42,649 nucleotides of DNA from Desulfuromonadaceae bacterium (lineage in GTDB: Bacteria > Desulfobacterota > Desulfuromonadia > Desulfuromonadales > UBA2294), in the NCBI GenBank assembly GCA_024636225.1, contig JAGXHN010000031.1, positions 1 to 42,649 on the forward strand, given 5' to 3'. The number at the start of each line of letters is the position of its first letter. Position 1 is the stretch's first letter. The position numbers and the translations under genes are program-made. This document shows, piece by piece, positions 16,488 through 25,030 of this stretch. Under the pieces are notes generated by a model that did not search any database, was not told where the DNA came from, and saw only the letters and a program-made list of their open reading frames with translations.

Positions 16488-18641
16488 ATGATTTCGCTCG
16501 ATGATATCCTTGATGAAGTCCGTGCTCATAATCCGGGTGCCGATTTTGAATTAATCCGCAATGCCTATGCGTTTGCAGTGCACGCACATGCCGGACAGGT
16601 GCGTCGTTCCGGTAATTCCTATATCACCCACCTGCTCGAAGTCTCCCTGATCCTCGCCTGTTTCAAGATGGATACCGACGTTGTCGCCAGCGGATTGCTG
16701 CATGATGTTATTGAGGATACCGAAATGACCCTCGATACGATCAGAACGGAATTCGGCGATAGTGTGGCGACTCTGGTCGATAGCGTGACCAAGATCGGTC
16801 GCATTGCTTTTAACACCCGGGAAGAGCGACAAGCTGAGAGTTTCAGGAAAATGCTGCTGGCGATGGCGAGGGATCTGCGCGTCATCATCATCAAACTTGC
16901 TGATCGGTTGCATAATATGCGCACCCTGGAGTTTCTCCCAGAGCCGGATCAACAGCAGATCGCCCGGGAGACTCAGGAGATTTATGCACCACTGGCCAAT
17001 CGACTCGGTATCAGTTCTCTTAAAGGGGAGCTTGAAGACCTTTCGTTTCGCTACCTTGAGCCTGATGCTTACCAGGGGCTGATGGAAAAGATCTCGGTTC
17101 AAAAGGCGGAACGAGAGACCTACATCGAAGATATTCGCTGCATTATTAAAAATAAATTGGATGCCCAGGAGATTGTCGGTGATGTTTCAGGTCGCTCAAA
17201 GCATCTCTATTCAATTTATAAAAAAATGCAGCGGCAAAATATTGAATTTGATCAAGTTCAAGACCTCTCTGCCTTCCGGATTATCGTCGGTTCTGTCCGG
17301 GATTGCTATGCTGCTCTCGGGATTATTCATGCCGCCTGGCGACCGGTTCCGGGGCGTTTCAAAGACTTTATTGCCATGCCGAAGGCAAATCTTTATCAAT
17401 CGCTGCATACCACCGTGATTGGTCCTTATGGTGAACGGATGGAGGTTCAGATCCGGACGGAAGAGATGCACCGGATAGCCGAGGAGGGGATTGCCGCACA
17501 CTGGAAATATAAAGAAGCGGGGAAATCTGTCATTGCCGGTCCGGATGCCAGTAATTTCCGTTGGCTTCGGCAGATGCTGGAATGGCAGCAGGAAGTCAAG
17601 GATTCTCATGAATTTCTTGATGCCGTCCGGGTCGAGTTGTTCCCTGAAGAGGTGTATGTTTTTACTCCGAACGGGGATGTGCAGGAACTTCCAAAGGGGT
17701 CGACTCCGATCGATTTTGCGTTCAGCGTTCATTCGGATATCGGCTTTCATTGTGTCGGGGCCAAAGTGAACGGGAGAATGGTCCCCCTCAAAACACAACT
17801 TAATAACGGCGATCGGGTCGAGGTTCTCACCTCCGATAAGCAGAAGCCGTCCAAAGATTGGCTCACCTTTGTCAAGTCGAGCAAAGCCCGTAATCGGATC
17901 AGGCAGTGGGTCAAAGCCGAACAGCGAGAAAGAAGCATCGAGCTGGGCAAGAGTCTGCTGGAAAAAGATTTACGCAAGCACGGGTTCAGTCTCAATCGAA
18001 TTATTGCCGGCAAAACCCTGAAGCCAACGCTGGATGAACTCGGTTTTACCAGGCTGGATGATCTGCTCGCCAATCTCGGTTATGGGAAGATTTCCGTTGG
18101 ACAGATTATTAATCGACTGATTCCGAAAGAGTTGCTCAAAGAGACTCCTGCGTCACCGGGAAAGTTGACCCGGGTTCTCGAAAAGATCAGACGCAAGCCT
18201 TCCGGGGCGATCAAGGTGCAAGGGGTCGACGACGTGCTTGTTCGCTTTGCCAAGTGCTGCAATCCTCTCCCTGGAGATGAGATCGTCGGGTTCGTCACCC
18301 GGGGGCAGTGGGTTGCTGTTCATACCGCAGACTGCCCTCATCTCTTAGAGATCGATCCGGCCAGGCAGGTCGATGTTGAATGGGATGTCGATAAAACGGC
18401 GACACGCTCTGTGACCATCCGGGTGATCTGTTCTGATCGTAAAGGGATGCTGGCGACTCTCACCGCAGCAATCAGTGAGGCGGAAGCGAATATTTTAAGC
18501 GCTTCAGTCCACTTGTCATCGGTTGGCGATGCAATCAATCTTTTTGAAATAGAAGTGAGCAATCTCAAACATCTGAATCAGGTTACAAATTGTTTGCGGC
18601 GGCTAAAAGGGGTGCATAAGGTCGAACGTTTACAGCAATAA
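16488..18641 (+). CDS. spoT: Bifunctional (p)ppGpp synthetase/hydrolase
   Basis: Makes and degrades (p)ppGpp in the stringent response. The 717-residue protein has an N-terminal HD hydrolase ('ITHLLEV' His48, 'LLHDVIEDTE' His72-Asp73, 'ADRLHNMRTL'). A synthetase domain starts near residue 236 ('RSKHLYSIYKKM'). The loop 'RFKD' (290-293) is the RxKD form found in bifunctional Rel/SpoT rather than the ExDD of RelA. A TGS domain ('VYVFTPNGDVQELPKGSTPI', from ~389) and a C-terminal ACT domain (~640-715) complete the regulatory half. Intact HD residues mean that hydrolase activity is expected. It could equally be named rel. Confidence 0.95.
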   Translation: MISLDDILDEVRAHNPGADFELIRNAYAFAVHAHAGQVRRSGNSYITHLLEVSLILACFKMDTDVVASGLLHDVIEDTEMTLDTIRTEFGDSVATLVDSVTKIGRIAFNTREERQAESFRKMLLAMARDLRVIIIKLADRLHNMRTLEFLPEPDQQQIARETQEIYAPLANRLGISSLKGELEDLSFRYLEPDAYQGLMEKISVQKAERETYIEDIRCIIKNKLDAQEIVGDVSGRSKHLYSIYKKMQRQNIEFDQVQDLSAFRIIVGSVRDCYAALGIIHAAWRPVPGRFKDFIAMPKANLYQSLHTTVIGPYGERMEVQIRTEEMHRIAEEGIAAHWKYKEAGKSVIAGPDASNFRWLRQMLEWQQEVKDSHEFLDAVRVELFPEEVYVFTPNGDVQELPKGSTPIDFAFSVHSDIGFHCVGAKVNGRMVPLKTQLNNGDRVEVLTSDKQKPSKDWLTFVKSSKARNRIRQWVKAEQRERSIELGKSLLEKDLRKHGFSLNRIIAGKTLKPTLDELGFTRLDDLLANLGYGKISVGQIINRLIPKELLKETPASPGKLTRVLEKIRRKPSGAIKVQGVDDVLVRFAKCCNPLPGDEIVGFVTRGQWVAVHTADCPHLLEIDPARQVDVEWDVDKTATRSVTIRVICSDRKGMLATLTAAISEAEANILSASVHLSSVGDAINLFEIEVSNLKHLNQVTNCLRRLKGVHKVERLQQ

Positions 18642-18654
18642 AGGAGAGTGTTGG

Positions 18655-19035
18655 ATGGTAAAGACGGTGATTTGCACGGATCATGCTCCGGCGGCCATAG
18701 GCCCCTACTCGCAGGCAATCAGAACTGGTCATCTGGTCTTTTTCTCCGGTCAAATTCCGCTGCGAGCTGATGGTTCATTATGTGAAGGGGATATAACGGC
18801 GCAGACCAGGCAGGTTCTGCTGAATATGAGAGAAGTTCTCAAAGCGGCGGGACTCGATTTTTCGCATGTCGTCAAAACGACGATCTATCTGACCGATCTG
18901 GCTGATTTTGCTGTTGTCAATGATCTCTACGCGGATTGTTTTGTCGCCCCTTATCCGGCCAGAGCTTGTGTTCAGGTGGCTGCCTTGCCAAAAGGGGTCA
19001 ATATCGAAATCGAGGGGATTGCCGTTGTCGCCTGA
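18655..19035 (+). CDS. ridA: RidA family reactive-imine deaminase
   Basis: The 126-residue protein is a YjgF/YER057c/UK114 member. It has 'GPYSQAIRTGHLVFFSGQIP' near the N-terminus, 'VVKTTIYLTDLADFAVVND' in the middle and the C-terminal signature 'YPARACVQVAALPKGVNIEI' with the conserved Arg of the active pocket. RidA proteins hydrolyse 2-aminoacrylate and other enamines released by PLP enzymes. AAAGGAG precedes the ATG and it lies 13 bases after spoT, so it is likely co-transcribed. Confidence 0.93.
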   Translation: MVKTVICTDHAPAAIGPYSQAIRTGHLVFFSGQIPLRADGSLCEGDITAQTRQVLLNMREVLKAAGLDFSHVVKTTIYLTDLADFAVVNDLYADCFVAPYPARACVQVAALPKGVNIEIEGIAVVA

Positions 19036-19098
19036 CCCTAAAAATCTCGATGCCATTTCAGGTCGTTCCAACAGCAAGTTTGATCCGTAAACATTAAA

Positions 19099-19131
19099 AG
19101 CGGGGAGACGTTAAGATAACGTCTCCCCGCT
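19099..19131. terminator. Bidirectional intrinsic terminator between ridA and rpmB
   Basis: A perfect 15-bp stem, AGCGGGGAGACGTTA with TAACGTCTCCCCGCT, has a 3-base loop. A short T-rich tract follows on the + side and AAAA on the other side gives T on the - strand. It serves both convergent genes. Confidence 0.88.
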
Positions 19132-19169
19132 ATTAATGTAGTTTTACCTTGAACTATCGAATCTTTCGA

Positions 19170-19364
19170 TCAGACAGCTTTTTTTACCGCGCCACTACGG
19201 ATGCAGCGGGTACAGACTTTTACGTAGCCGGTCGTCCCTTTGTCGTTGACTGCACGAACCTTTTGCAGGTTGGGATTAAACACTCTACGCGTTTTGTTAT
19301 GAGCATGACTGACATTGTTGCCCGTCACCGGTTTTTTTCCACAAATTTCACATTGCTTAGCCAT
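19170..19364 (-). CDS. rpmB: 50S ribosomal protein L28
   Basis: The 64-residue product begins '[20 protein letters not shown]' and continues with '[14 protein letters not shown]'. Two CxxC pairs ('CEIC' and 'CTRC') mark the zinc-binding (C+) form of L28. The start at 19364 is chosen because AGGAGGAG lies a few bases before it; the upstream in-frame codons add a non-conserved leader. Single gene on the - strand between two + strand operons. Confidence 0.95.
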   Translation of the reverse strand: MAKQCEICGKKPVTGNNVSHAHNKTRRVFNPNLQKVRAVNDKGTTGYVKVCTRCIRSGAVKKAV

Positions 19365-19393
19365 TGGTCTCCTCCTGTCGTTTCGAACGGCGA

Positions 19394-19422
19394 TTACTAG
19401 CATAGCCGCAGTCCTATTGCAA
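19394..19422 (-). promoter_or_regulatory. Candidate promoter of rpmB
   Basis: On the - strand TTGCAA and TAGTAA are 17 bases apart, with TG-C directly before the -10 (extended -10 form). It would start transcription about 20 bases before the L28 start codon. Motif match only. Confidence 0.4.
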
Positions 19423-19458
19423 GTTTTATTTGTTCAAGAATCTGTAATGTTTCACTTG

Positions 19459-19486
19459 TTGACGTCAGCATGAATGTTTTGATAGT
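19459..19486 (+). promoter_or_regulatory. Candidate promoter of the holC operon
   Basis: TTGACG and GATAGT are separated by 16 bases, about 70 bases before holC. It lies in the divergent gap with rpmB, as expected for a start of a + strand operon. Motif match only. Confidence 0.4.
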
Positions 19487-19555
19487 TTCCATGCTCTAGA
19501 TAACACAAGGAGAGTCCGGTTTGCAATCCTCACTATTTATGTCGAAAGTATCACA

Positions 19556-19993
19556 ATGACCAAGGCCTATTTTTATACTTTGCATAAACCGGAAAAGGCT
19601 CTTCTGCTCTGTCGTCTGGCGGAAAAGTATCTCTTGCAGGGGATGCGAGTTCTGATCTCTGTTGAGGATGAAAATCAGGGGGTCACTCTCGATCGCTTTA
19701 TGTGGAGCTGGGATAAAAACTCCTTTATCCCTCACGTCTATGATAATGGTGCTGTTGACTCCCTTGATGAACCGGTTGTTATTGTCAGCCGCGAGCGGAA
19801 TCCGAATGGTGCACAACTGCTGATTATGGGGCGTCCGCTCAGTATGGCATTTATCAGCCGGTTTGAAACTGTTATCGACTTTGCTGAACTTTACAAGGAA
19901 GAAGCGGCTGTCGCCTCGCGAGAGCGGTTTGTCTCCTATCGTGAGGCCGGTTTTGAACCGAGAATGTCCGAGTTGGATGAGTTGAAACGGTAA
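19556..19993 (+). CDS. holC: DNA polymerase III subunit chi
   Basis: The 145-residue protein has the HolC pattern: 'FYTLHKPEKALLLCRLAEKY' at the N-terminus, 'DENQGVTLDRFMWSWDKNSF' containing the typical LD-x2-LW-like stretch, then 'IPHV' and 'EPVVIVSRE'. Chi joins the clamp loader to SSB. It overlaps the following methyltransferase by one base (TAATG). No strong ribosome site is visible. Confidence 0.85.
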   Translation: MTKAYFYTLHKPEKALLLCRLAEKYLLQGMRVLISVEDENQGVTLDRFMWSWDKNSFIPHVYDNGAVDSLDEPVVIVSRERNPNGAQLLIMGRPLSMAFISRFETVIDFAELYKEEAAVASRERFVSYREAGFEPRMSELDELKR

Positions 19994-20748
19994 TGAACGA
20001 TCTTTTATCCCGTTACAGCGTCGTGCTGGTCGCCCCGCAGGGGGGGCTGAATGTCGGCTCCGTCGCCCGCGCGATGGCCAATTTTGGATTTTCCGATCTG
20101 CGACTGGTGACACCTGAGATTGACCACCTCGGCGAAGAAGCGCGTCGGATGGCGGTCAAAGCCTCCTTTATCCTTGAATCCGCCATGATTTATCGTGATT
20201 TGCCGTCGGCGCTAAGCGATTGTCACCTGGCGCTCGGAACCACCCGGCGTTTTGGCAAGTACCGGGATGATTTTCTCAATCCGGACGCTATCCCAGCCTT
20301 TACTGCCCCCTATATCGGGGATGGTCGCGTCGCGCTCGTATTTGGCCGGGAGGATAGCGGCCTGTTGACGGAAGAGCTTGATCTTTGTCAGCGCTTTATC
20401 ACGATTCCAACGGCTGATCTCCTCCCGTCCATGAATCTGGCCCAGGCGGTCTCCCTCTGTCTTTATGAAACGTCGAAAGGGAGTTTTGACCCCGCTTGCG
20501 AAGAGACGAATCATCAGCTTGCAACCGGTGAAATGCTCGAATCGATGTATCAGCATATGCGCACGACTCTTCTCGATATTGATTACCTGCATCCGCAAAA
20601 CCCTGATCATATCCTCCACTCATTTCGAAGGATTTTCGGTCGCGCTCTGTTGAATGAACGCGAGGTCCGGATTATCCGCGGAATGTTCAGACAGATAGAT
20701 TGGGTGGAATCGATCCGCAGACGCCATACAGAAGGAGATCCGTCGTGA
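19993..20748 (+). CDS. SPOUT RNA 2'-O-methyltransferase, TrmJ/LasT-like
   Basis: The 251-residue SpoU-type methyltransferase has 'VLVAPQGGLNVGSVARAMAN' (motif 1 with the conserved Asn-x-Gly-x-x-Ala/Arg), 'RVALVFGREDSGLLTEEL' (motif 2) and 'IPTADLLPSMNLAQAVSLCL' (motif 3, the knot that binds SAM). TrmJ methylates ribose at tRNA position 32; LasT relatives are less defined. Its end overlaps the next gene by 4 bases (GTGA). The tRNA target is inferred from family only. Confidence 0.88.
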   Translation: MNDLLSRYSVVLVAPQGGLNVGSVARAMANFGFSDLRLVTPEIDHLGEEARRMAVKASFILESAMIYRDLPSALSDCHLALGTTRRFGKYRDDFLNPDAIPAFTAPYIGDGRVALVFGREDSGLLTEELDLCQRFITIPTADLLPSMNLAQAVSLCLYETSKGSFDPACEETNHQLATGEMLESMYQHMRTTLLDIDYLHPQNPDHILHSFRRIFGRALLNEREVRIIRGMFRQIDWVESIRRRHTEGDPS

Positions 20749-21134
20749 CCGCAAATATCCTGCATCAGCAACATCTTGATAATGGTCTGGAACTGATCTT
20801 TACCGATCTGTCAAATCGATATTATGGTGACTTTTATCAGATTAAAATTGACATTATCAGCCGTATTCACCTCTCGGACGCTTTTTTTGCCACATCCGAC
20901 CTTTCAGGACGAGAGGAGGTCAAAGCCAGAAGCCGGTTTGGTGTCGTATTGGAAACGCACCAGGAATTAAAACGGATGGGCGTTGCCGGACCGGATGTCG
21001 CCAGCGTCTCTATGGAGATGGTTCAAAACTATTTACAGACCTCCCTCCCGGATCTGTCGGCTGCGCAATTCCCGTCACGTTTCGTTCGCCGGCGGCTGGT
21101 CGAGCGACCGCTTCTTCGTGCTCTTCATGGATAA
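20745..21134 (+). CDS. Uncharacterised small protein in RNA-modification cluster
   Basis: I do not recognise this 129-residue protein. It begins after 'GAAGGAGA' at GTG 20745, coupled to the methyltransferase stop. Visible parts are 'HLDNGLELIFTDLSNRYYGD', 'IKIDIISRIHLSDAFF' and a basic C-terminus with 'FVRRRLVERPLLRALHG'. It has no signal peptide, membrane segment or cysteine pair. Its end overlaps the rRNA methyltransferase gene by 8 bases. Position suggests a role near RNA modification, but this is guilt by association only. Confidence 0.75.
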   Translation: MTANILHQQHLDNGLELIFTDLSNRYYGDFYQIKIDIISRIHLSDAFFATSDLSGREEVKARSRFGVVLETHQELKRMGVAGPDVASVSMEMVQNYLQTSLPDLSAAQFPSRFVRRRLVERPLLRALHG

Positions 21135-22422
21135 ATCGATCGAGTTGACAATCGATTCCCTGACTTATGGTGGGCGAGGTGTCGGCCGTCATGACGGGAA
21201 GGCAGTTTTTGTCCCGCTGGTCCTTCCCGGAGAGCGGGTGCTCTGCCGGGTTGTTCGCGATAAAAAGCGCTATTGCGAAGCGGAGTTGATCACGGTTCTG
21301 CAAGCGTCACCTGATCGCCGTCCACCCCTTTGTCAATTTTTTTCTGATTGCGGCGGCTGCCAATGGCAGCATCTCCCTTATCCGGTTCAGTTGCACTGGA
21401 AGGAAAAGATTTTTACAGATATCCTTGTCCGGGCGACCGGTTGTGATGCTGACCGAATTTTGCCGATCGCTGCCGCACCGGCAGAGACCGGTTACCGCTG
21501 TCGGGCCCAGATCAGGTGCCGGATGACGGCGCAGGGGTTGATTGCAGGATTTTATCAGACCGGTTCGCATTCGATCGTCGATACCGATCTCTGCCCCGTC
21601 CTTGACCCTCTTATTCCGCCGTTGCTGCGCCGGTTTCGATCGTGTATGGACCATTTTCCTCAAGCAGACAAGATTCCCCAGATCGATTTTTGCATCGATT
21701 CAAATGGGGGAATCAGTCTCGTTCTTCATTTTTGCGGGACGGATATGGTTGGGCTGAGGGGTGCACTCCAGTCTCTCGATTCAAAAGGAGAACTCAATCT
21801 CTCTATACAGACTCCTGATAACCGGTTGAGCAGCGTGATCAAGGGGGGTGCGCAGTCAATCACCCCGGAAGACGATTCTGTTTTGCGGCTCTGCTTTCCG
21901 CCGGGGGGGTTCATTCAGATCAATCTGCAGCAGAACAGAAGATTGGTGCATGAGGTGTTGCAAAATGCCATCGTCTCCGGTCGCGAGCGGATCCTCGATC
22001 TCTATGCCGGAATCGGTAATTTTTCACTCCCGCTGGCAAGAAAATGTGCCGAAGTCGTTGCTGTCGAGGAGTATGAGCCGGGGGTTACAGCGGCAATCCG
22101 TAACGCCGCTGACAATCATCTCGAAAATGTTCGTTTTATTGCCGGACGTTCCGAGAGGATCATCAAGCAGCTCGTTGACGGTCCACGGTTTGATACGATC
22201 GTTCTTGATCCGCCGCGCAGCGGAGCTGCCGAAGTCGTCGAGTCGTTGCTGAAACTGCAGCCGGATCGGATCGTCTACGTCTCTTGCGACCCGATGACCC
22301 TGGCCCGGGATCTGGTGTCGCTGCTGCGGGGAGGTTATCGTCTGGTGTCGGCCCGGCCAATCGATATGTTTCCACAGACCTGGCACATCGAGGGGATTGC
22401 ATTGCTTGAGAAGACAAAATAG
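21127..22422 (+). CDS. 23S rRNA (uracil-5-)-methyltransferase, RlmD/RumA-like
   Basis: The 431-residue TrmA/RumA-family enzyme has an N-terminal TRAM domain (1-55, 'YGGRGVGRHDGKAVFVP'). The [4Fe-4S] cysteines are Cys69, Cys75 and Cys78 in 'CQFFSDCGGCQW', with a fourth in 'DTDLCPVLDP'. The methyltransferase domain has 'ILDLYAGIGNFSLPLA' (SAM site), 'VLDPPRSGA' and the catalytic cysteine in 'YVSCDPMTLARDL', followed by 'HIEGIALL'. The family forms m5U in rRNA or tRNA with SAM. RlmD (U1939) is the best guess; RlmCD or another site cannot be excluded. ATG 21127 overlaps the previous gene. Confidence 0.9.
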   Translation: MDKSIELTIDSLTYGGRGVGRHDGKAVFVPLVLPGERVLCRVVRDKKRYCEAELITVLQASPDRRPPLCQFFSDCGGCQWQHLPYPVQLHWKEKIFTDILVRATGCDADRILPIAAAPAETGYRCRAQIRCRMTAQGLIAGFYQTGSHSIVDTDLCPVLDPLIPPLLRRFRSCMDHFPQADKIPQIDFCIDSNGGISLVLHFCGTDMVGLRGALQSLDSKGELNLSIQTPDNRLSSVIKGGAQSITPEDDSVLRLCFPPGGFIQINLQQNRRLVHEVLQNAIVSGRERILDLYAGIGNFSLPLARKCAEVVAVEEYEPGVTAAIRNAADNHLENVRFIAGRSERIIKQLVDGPRFDTIVLDPPRSGAAEVVESLLKLQPDRIVYVSCDPMTLARDLVSLLRGGYRLVSARPIDMFPQTWHIEGIALLEKTK

Positions 22423-22469
22423 CGAGTTCTACCCTTGCTTGTTGCGCCCGTTTTTTGCCGCTAAATAAC

Positions 22470-22500
22470 TTGCACTTGAGTCGGGACTGTGTTAGATAAT
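22470..22500 (+). promoter_or_regulatory. Candidate promoter for the rimP-nusA-infB operon
   Basis: TTGCAC is followed 19 bases later by GATAAT, or 17 bases later by the poorer TAGATA. The region 22423-22578 is AT-rich. It lies upstream of a terminator-like hairpin, so transcripts would carry that hairpin in the leader. Motif match only. Confidence 0.35.
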
Positions 22501-22526
22501 AAATACTTTTCGTCAGTAGCACCTGG

Positions 22527-22553
22527 AAAGTGAGCAAGTTGCTCACTTTTTTT
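22527..22553 (+). terminator. Intrinsic terminator or attenuator in the leader of rimP
   Basis: AAAGTGAGC pairs with GCTCACTTT across the loop AAGTT, and a run of seven T (22547-22553) follows. It ends 25 bases before the rimP start. It may end the upstream methyltransferase transcript, or regulate the nusA operon by attenuation if transcription starts near 22506. Confidence 0.75.
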
Positions 22554-22578
22554 GTTTTTCGGAGCATGGTTTTTCCTC

Positions 22579-23067
22579 ATGAAGCATCAATCGATATTGG
22601 ATCAACTGGCCGACCTTATTACGCCTGTTCTTGATGACCTCGGGCTTGAACTGGTCGATCTGGAATATAAACGGGAAGGGCGCGATCTGTTTTTGCGAAT
22701 CTTTATCGATAAAACCGGTGGTGTCAATCTGGATGACTGTGCCGGTCTGAGTCGCGAAGTCAGCGCTCTGCTCGAAGTCGAAAATATCATAACCGATGCC
22801 TATCGTCTTGAGGTCTCTTCACCGGGAATGGATCGGCCCTTAAAACGTCCGGCAGATTTTGACCGTTTTATCGGCGAGCGGGTCAAAATCAAGTCGAAAG
22901 AGTCGATTGATCCGGATGGCCGGGGGCATAATCGTAAAACCTTTGTCGGTGAGTTGCTCGGCCTGAAAGAGGGGCGTGTCTCGATCCGGCAATTGGATAA
23001 GCAGGGGGGAGAGATTGAAATTCTTCTCACCGATCTGGACCAGGCCCGACTCGATCCTGAATTTTAA
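22579..23067 (+). CDS. rimP: Ribosome maturation factor RimP
   Basis: Needed for 30S subunit maturation. The 162-residue product shows 'LADLITPVLDDLGLELVDLE', 'REGRDLFLRIFIDKTGGVNL', 'CAGLSREVSALLEVE' and 'YRLEVSSPGMDRPLKRPADF', all RimP signatures. The C-terminal part is the Sm-like domain. ATG 22579 gives the usual N-terminus, but its ribosome site is poor (GGAG lies 14 bases away); TTG 22552 is an alternative. Confidence 0.93.
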   Translation: MKHQSILDQLADLITPVLDDLGLELVDLEYKREGRDLFLRIFIDKTGGVNLDDCAGLSREVSALLEVENIITDAYRLEVSSPGMDRPLKRPADFDRFIGERVKIKSKESIDPDGRGHNRKTFVGELLGLKEGRVSIRQLDKQGGEIEILLTDLDQARLDPEF

Positions 23068-23139
23068 AACTTTCGTCGCCGGACAGGCGCCGACTTTTCA
23101 AAAAATAGATGTAGTGAAAACTGCGAGGGAGAAATAATA

Positions 23140-24420
23140 ATGGTCTTTAACCTGAACCATGTCATCGACCAGGTTGTTAAGGATAAGGGGATTAATCGGG
23201 ACGTGCTCGTTGAGGCGCTCGAAGCCGCTGTGCTGTCCGCTGCCAACAAAAAATACCGCAATACCCGTGATCTGGAGGCTCATTTCAATCATGCAAGTGG
23301 CGAGGTCGAACTGTTCGAATTTGTCACTGTTGTTGAAGAAGTCGAGGACTCTTATCAGGAGATAACCTTGAACGAGGCGCGTGAAGTCGATCCCGAGGCT
23401 GAAGTTGGTGATTCGCTCGGTATGAAACTCGACGCCACCAGTTTCAGTCGTATCGCTGCACAGACGGCCAAACAGGTTATTATTCAAAAGGTGCGCGAGG
23501 CTGAGCGTGAGGGTGTTTTCAATGAGTTTCATGCCCGTATCGGTGAGCTTCTCAACGGGATCGTGCGTCGCTATGAGCGTGGCGATCTGATCATTGACCT
23601 GGGGCGCGCCGAAGCGCTTCTTCCACATCGTGAGCAGGTTCCGCGTGAAAACTATCGTCAGGGTGATCGGGTCCGGGCTTACCTGTCTGATGTCAGGATG
23701 TCACCCAAAGGGCCGCAGATTATTCTTTCCAGAACTCATCCCGGTGTGATTTCAGCTCTGTTCAGTTATGAGGTTCCTGAAATTTCGGAAGGGATTGTCG
23801 AGATTGTCGGCGTGGCGCGTGAACCGGGTGCAAGAACTAAAATTGCTGTTTTATCGAATGATTCGGATGTCGATCCGGTCGGTGCCTGTGTCGGCATGCG
23901 CGGTTCGCGAGTCCAGAATGTTGTCTCAGAGCTGCGTGGTGAAAAAATCGATATCGTCCCCTGGTCACCGGATATTGCCCGTTTTGCATGTTCGGCTTTG
24001 TCGCCGGCAGAAGTAACGCGTGTTTACGTCGATAATGATGATAAATCGCTTGAAGTCATCGTCCCGGATGATCAACTCTCCCTTGCTATTGGTAAAAAGG
24101 GTCAGAATGTTCGTCTGGCCGCCAAGCTTACAAACTGGCGCATTGATATCAAGAGTGAAACCCGCGCCGCTGAAGCCGAGATTGAAGAGCAGACCGAGGA
24201 AGAGCTCGTGAACGACGAGATCACACCGGAATCACTTTTGGCACGCTACTCCAAGGACGATCTTTATCAGCTGGCCAAAGACCATACGGTTCCAGGCCGC
24301 AGCAGTATGACAAAAGAAGAGTTGGCGGAAAAGCTTGCTGAAATTTTACCGCATGTCACGGCTGAAGTAGATGAGGAAGAGCTTCTCGCTTCAGTCGATC
24401 CACGGGCTGAAGAGTCCTGA
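23140..24420 (+). CDS. nusA: Transcription termination/antitermination factor NusA
   Basis: The 426-residue protein has the RNA-polymerase-binding N-domain (1-~125, '[17 protein letters not shown]'), an S1 domain (~132-200, '[20 protein letters not shown]') and two KH domains ('[14 protein letters not shown]', '[15 protein letters not shown]'). After an acidic linker the last ~45 residues read '[20 protein letters not shown]' and '[10 protein letters not shown]', which looks like a Rho-N/SAP-type helix pair rather than the AR1/AR2 repeats of E. coli NusA. GCGAGGGAGA precedes the ATG. NusA promotes pausing and termination and may feed back on the leader hairpin upstream. Confidence 0.95.
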   Translation: MVFNLNHVIDQVVKDKGINRDVLVEALEAAVLSAANKKYRNTRDLEAHFNHASGEVELFEFVTVVEEVEDSYQEITLNEAREVDPEAEVGDSLGMKLDATSFSRIAAQTAKQVIIQKVREAEREGVFNEFHARIGELLNGIVRRYERGDLIIDLGRAEALLPHREQVPRENYRQGDRVRAYLSDVRMSPKGPQIILSRTHPGVISALFSYEVPEISEGIVEIVGVAREPGARTKIAVLSNDSDVDPVGACVGMRGSRVQNVVSELRGEKIDIVPWSPDIARFACSALSPAEVTRVYVDNDDKSLEVIVPDDQLSLAIGKKGQNVRLAAKLTNWRIDIKSETRAAEAEIEEQTEEELVNDEITPESLLARYSKDDLYQLAKDHTVPGRSSMTKEELAEKLAEILPHVTAEVDEEELLASVDPRAEES

Positions 24421-24454
24421 ATAAAACGGTATCGATAAGATAGAAGAGGTATTT

Positions 24455-25030
24455 TTGGCTGAACGGACCTGTACCGGCTGCCGGTCGGGGTATGATAAAA
24501 CTGAATTGATGCGTTATGTTTGCGATCCATCCGGTCGATTATTGGTCGATTATCGCCATAAGCTTCCGGGTCGAGGTGCTTATACCTGTATCGATCTTGA
24601 CTGTATTGCATCGGCCGTCGCACGAGGCGGTTTTTCACGCTCCTTTAAGCAGTCGATCGCGATTCCCGACGCTGATGCCCTGATTCAGGAAGTGATCGGT
24701 AATTTGCGTTCGCGGATTTTGAATCTGATCGGCATGTCGAGAAAAGCCGGCGCGATCGTCTCCGGGAGCAATTCTGTTTTGCAGGAACTGGGAAAACCGA
24801 CGGCAGCCCTGCTGATTGTGGCGACGGATGCTGCACCGGGGACGGCTGAAAAGATACTGAATCGTGCCAGGGGTGCTGATGTCCCGTTCTTCAAGCTGTT
24901 CGATAAGCAGACGCTCGGGTCTGCTGTCGGCCGTGATGAACGGAGTCATCTTGTTTTGACAAATAAAAAATTTGCCGGGAATCTCATTCTGGAGATTAAC
25001 AGGCTGAAGAAGGTTGCAGGGGAGAATTAA
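24455..25030 (+). CDS. YlxR (DUF448) - L7Ae-type ribosomal protein fusion
   Basis: Two domains usually encoded by separate genes lie in one 191-residue protein. The N-terminal DUF448/YlxR domain (1-~75) has '[20 protein letters not shown]', '[14 protein letters not shown]' and the conserved Gly-Arg-Gly-Ala. The L7Ae/YlxQ-like part (~88-190) reads '[19 protein letters not shown]' and '[17 protein letters not shown]'. YlxR and YlxQ bind RNA (YlxR has been linked to RNase P), and both normally sit between nusA and infB, as here. The start is TTG 24455 after AGAGG. The stop overlaps infB (TAATG). Confidence 0.88.
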   Translation: MAERTCTGCRSGYDKTELMRYVCDPSGRLLVDYRHKLPGRGAYTCIDLDCIASAVARGGFSRSFKQSIAIPDADALIQEVIGNLRSRILNLIGMSRKAGAIVSGSNSVLQELGKPTAALLIVATDAAPGTAEKILNRARGADVPFFKLFDKQTLGSAVGRDERSHLVLTNKKFAGNLILEINRLKKVAGEN

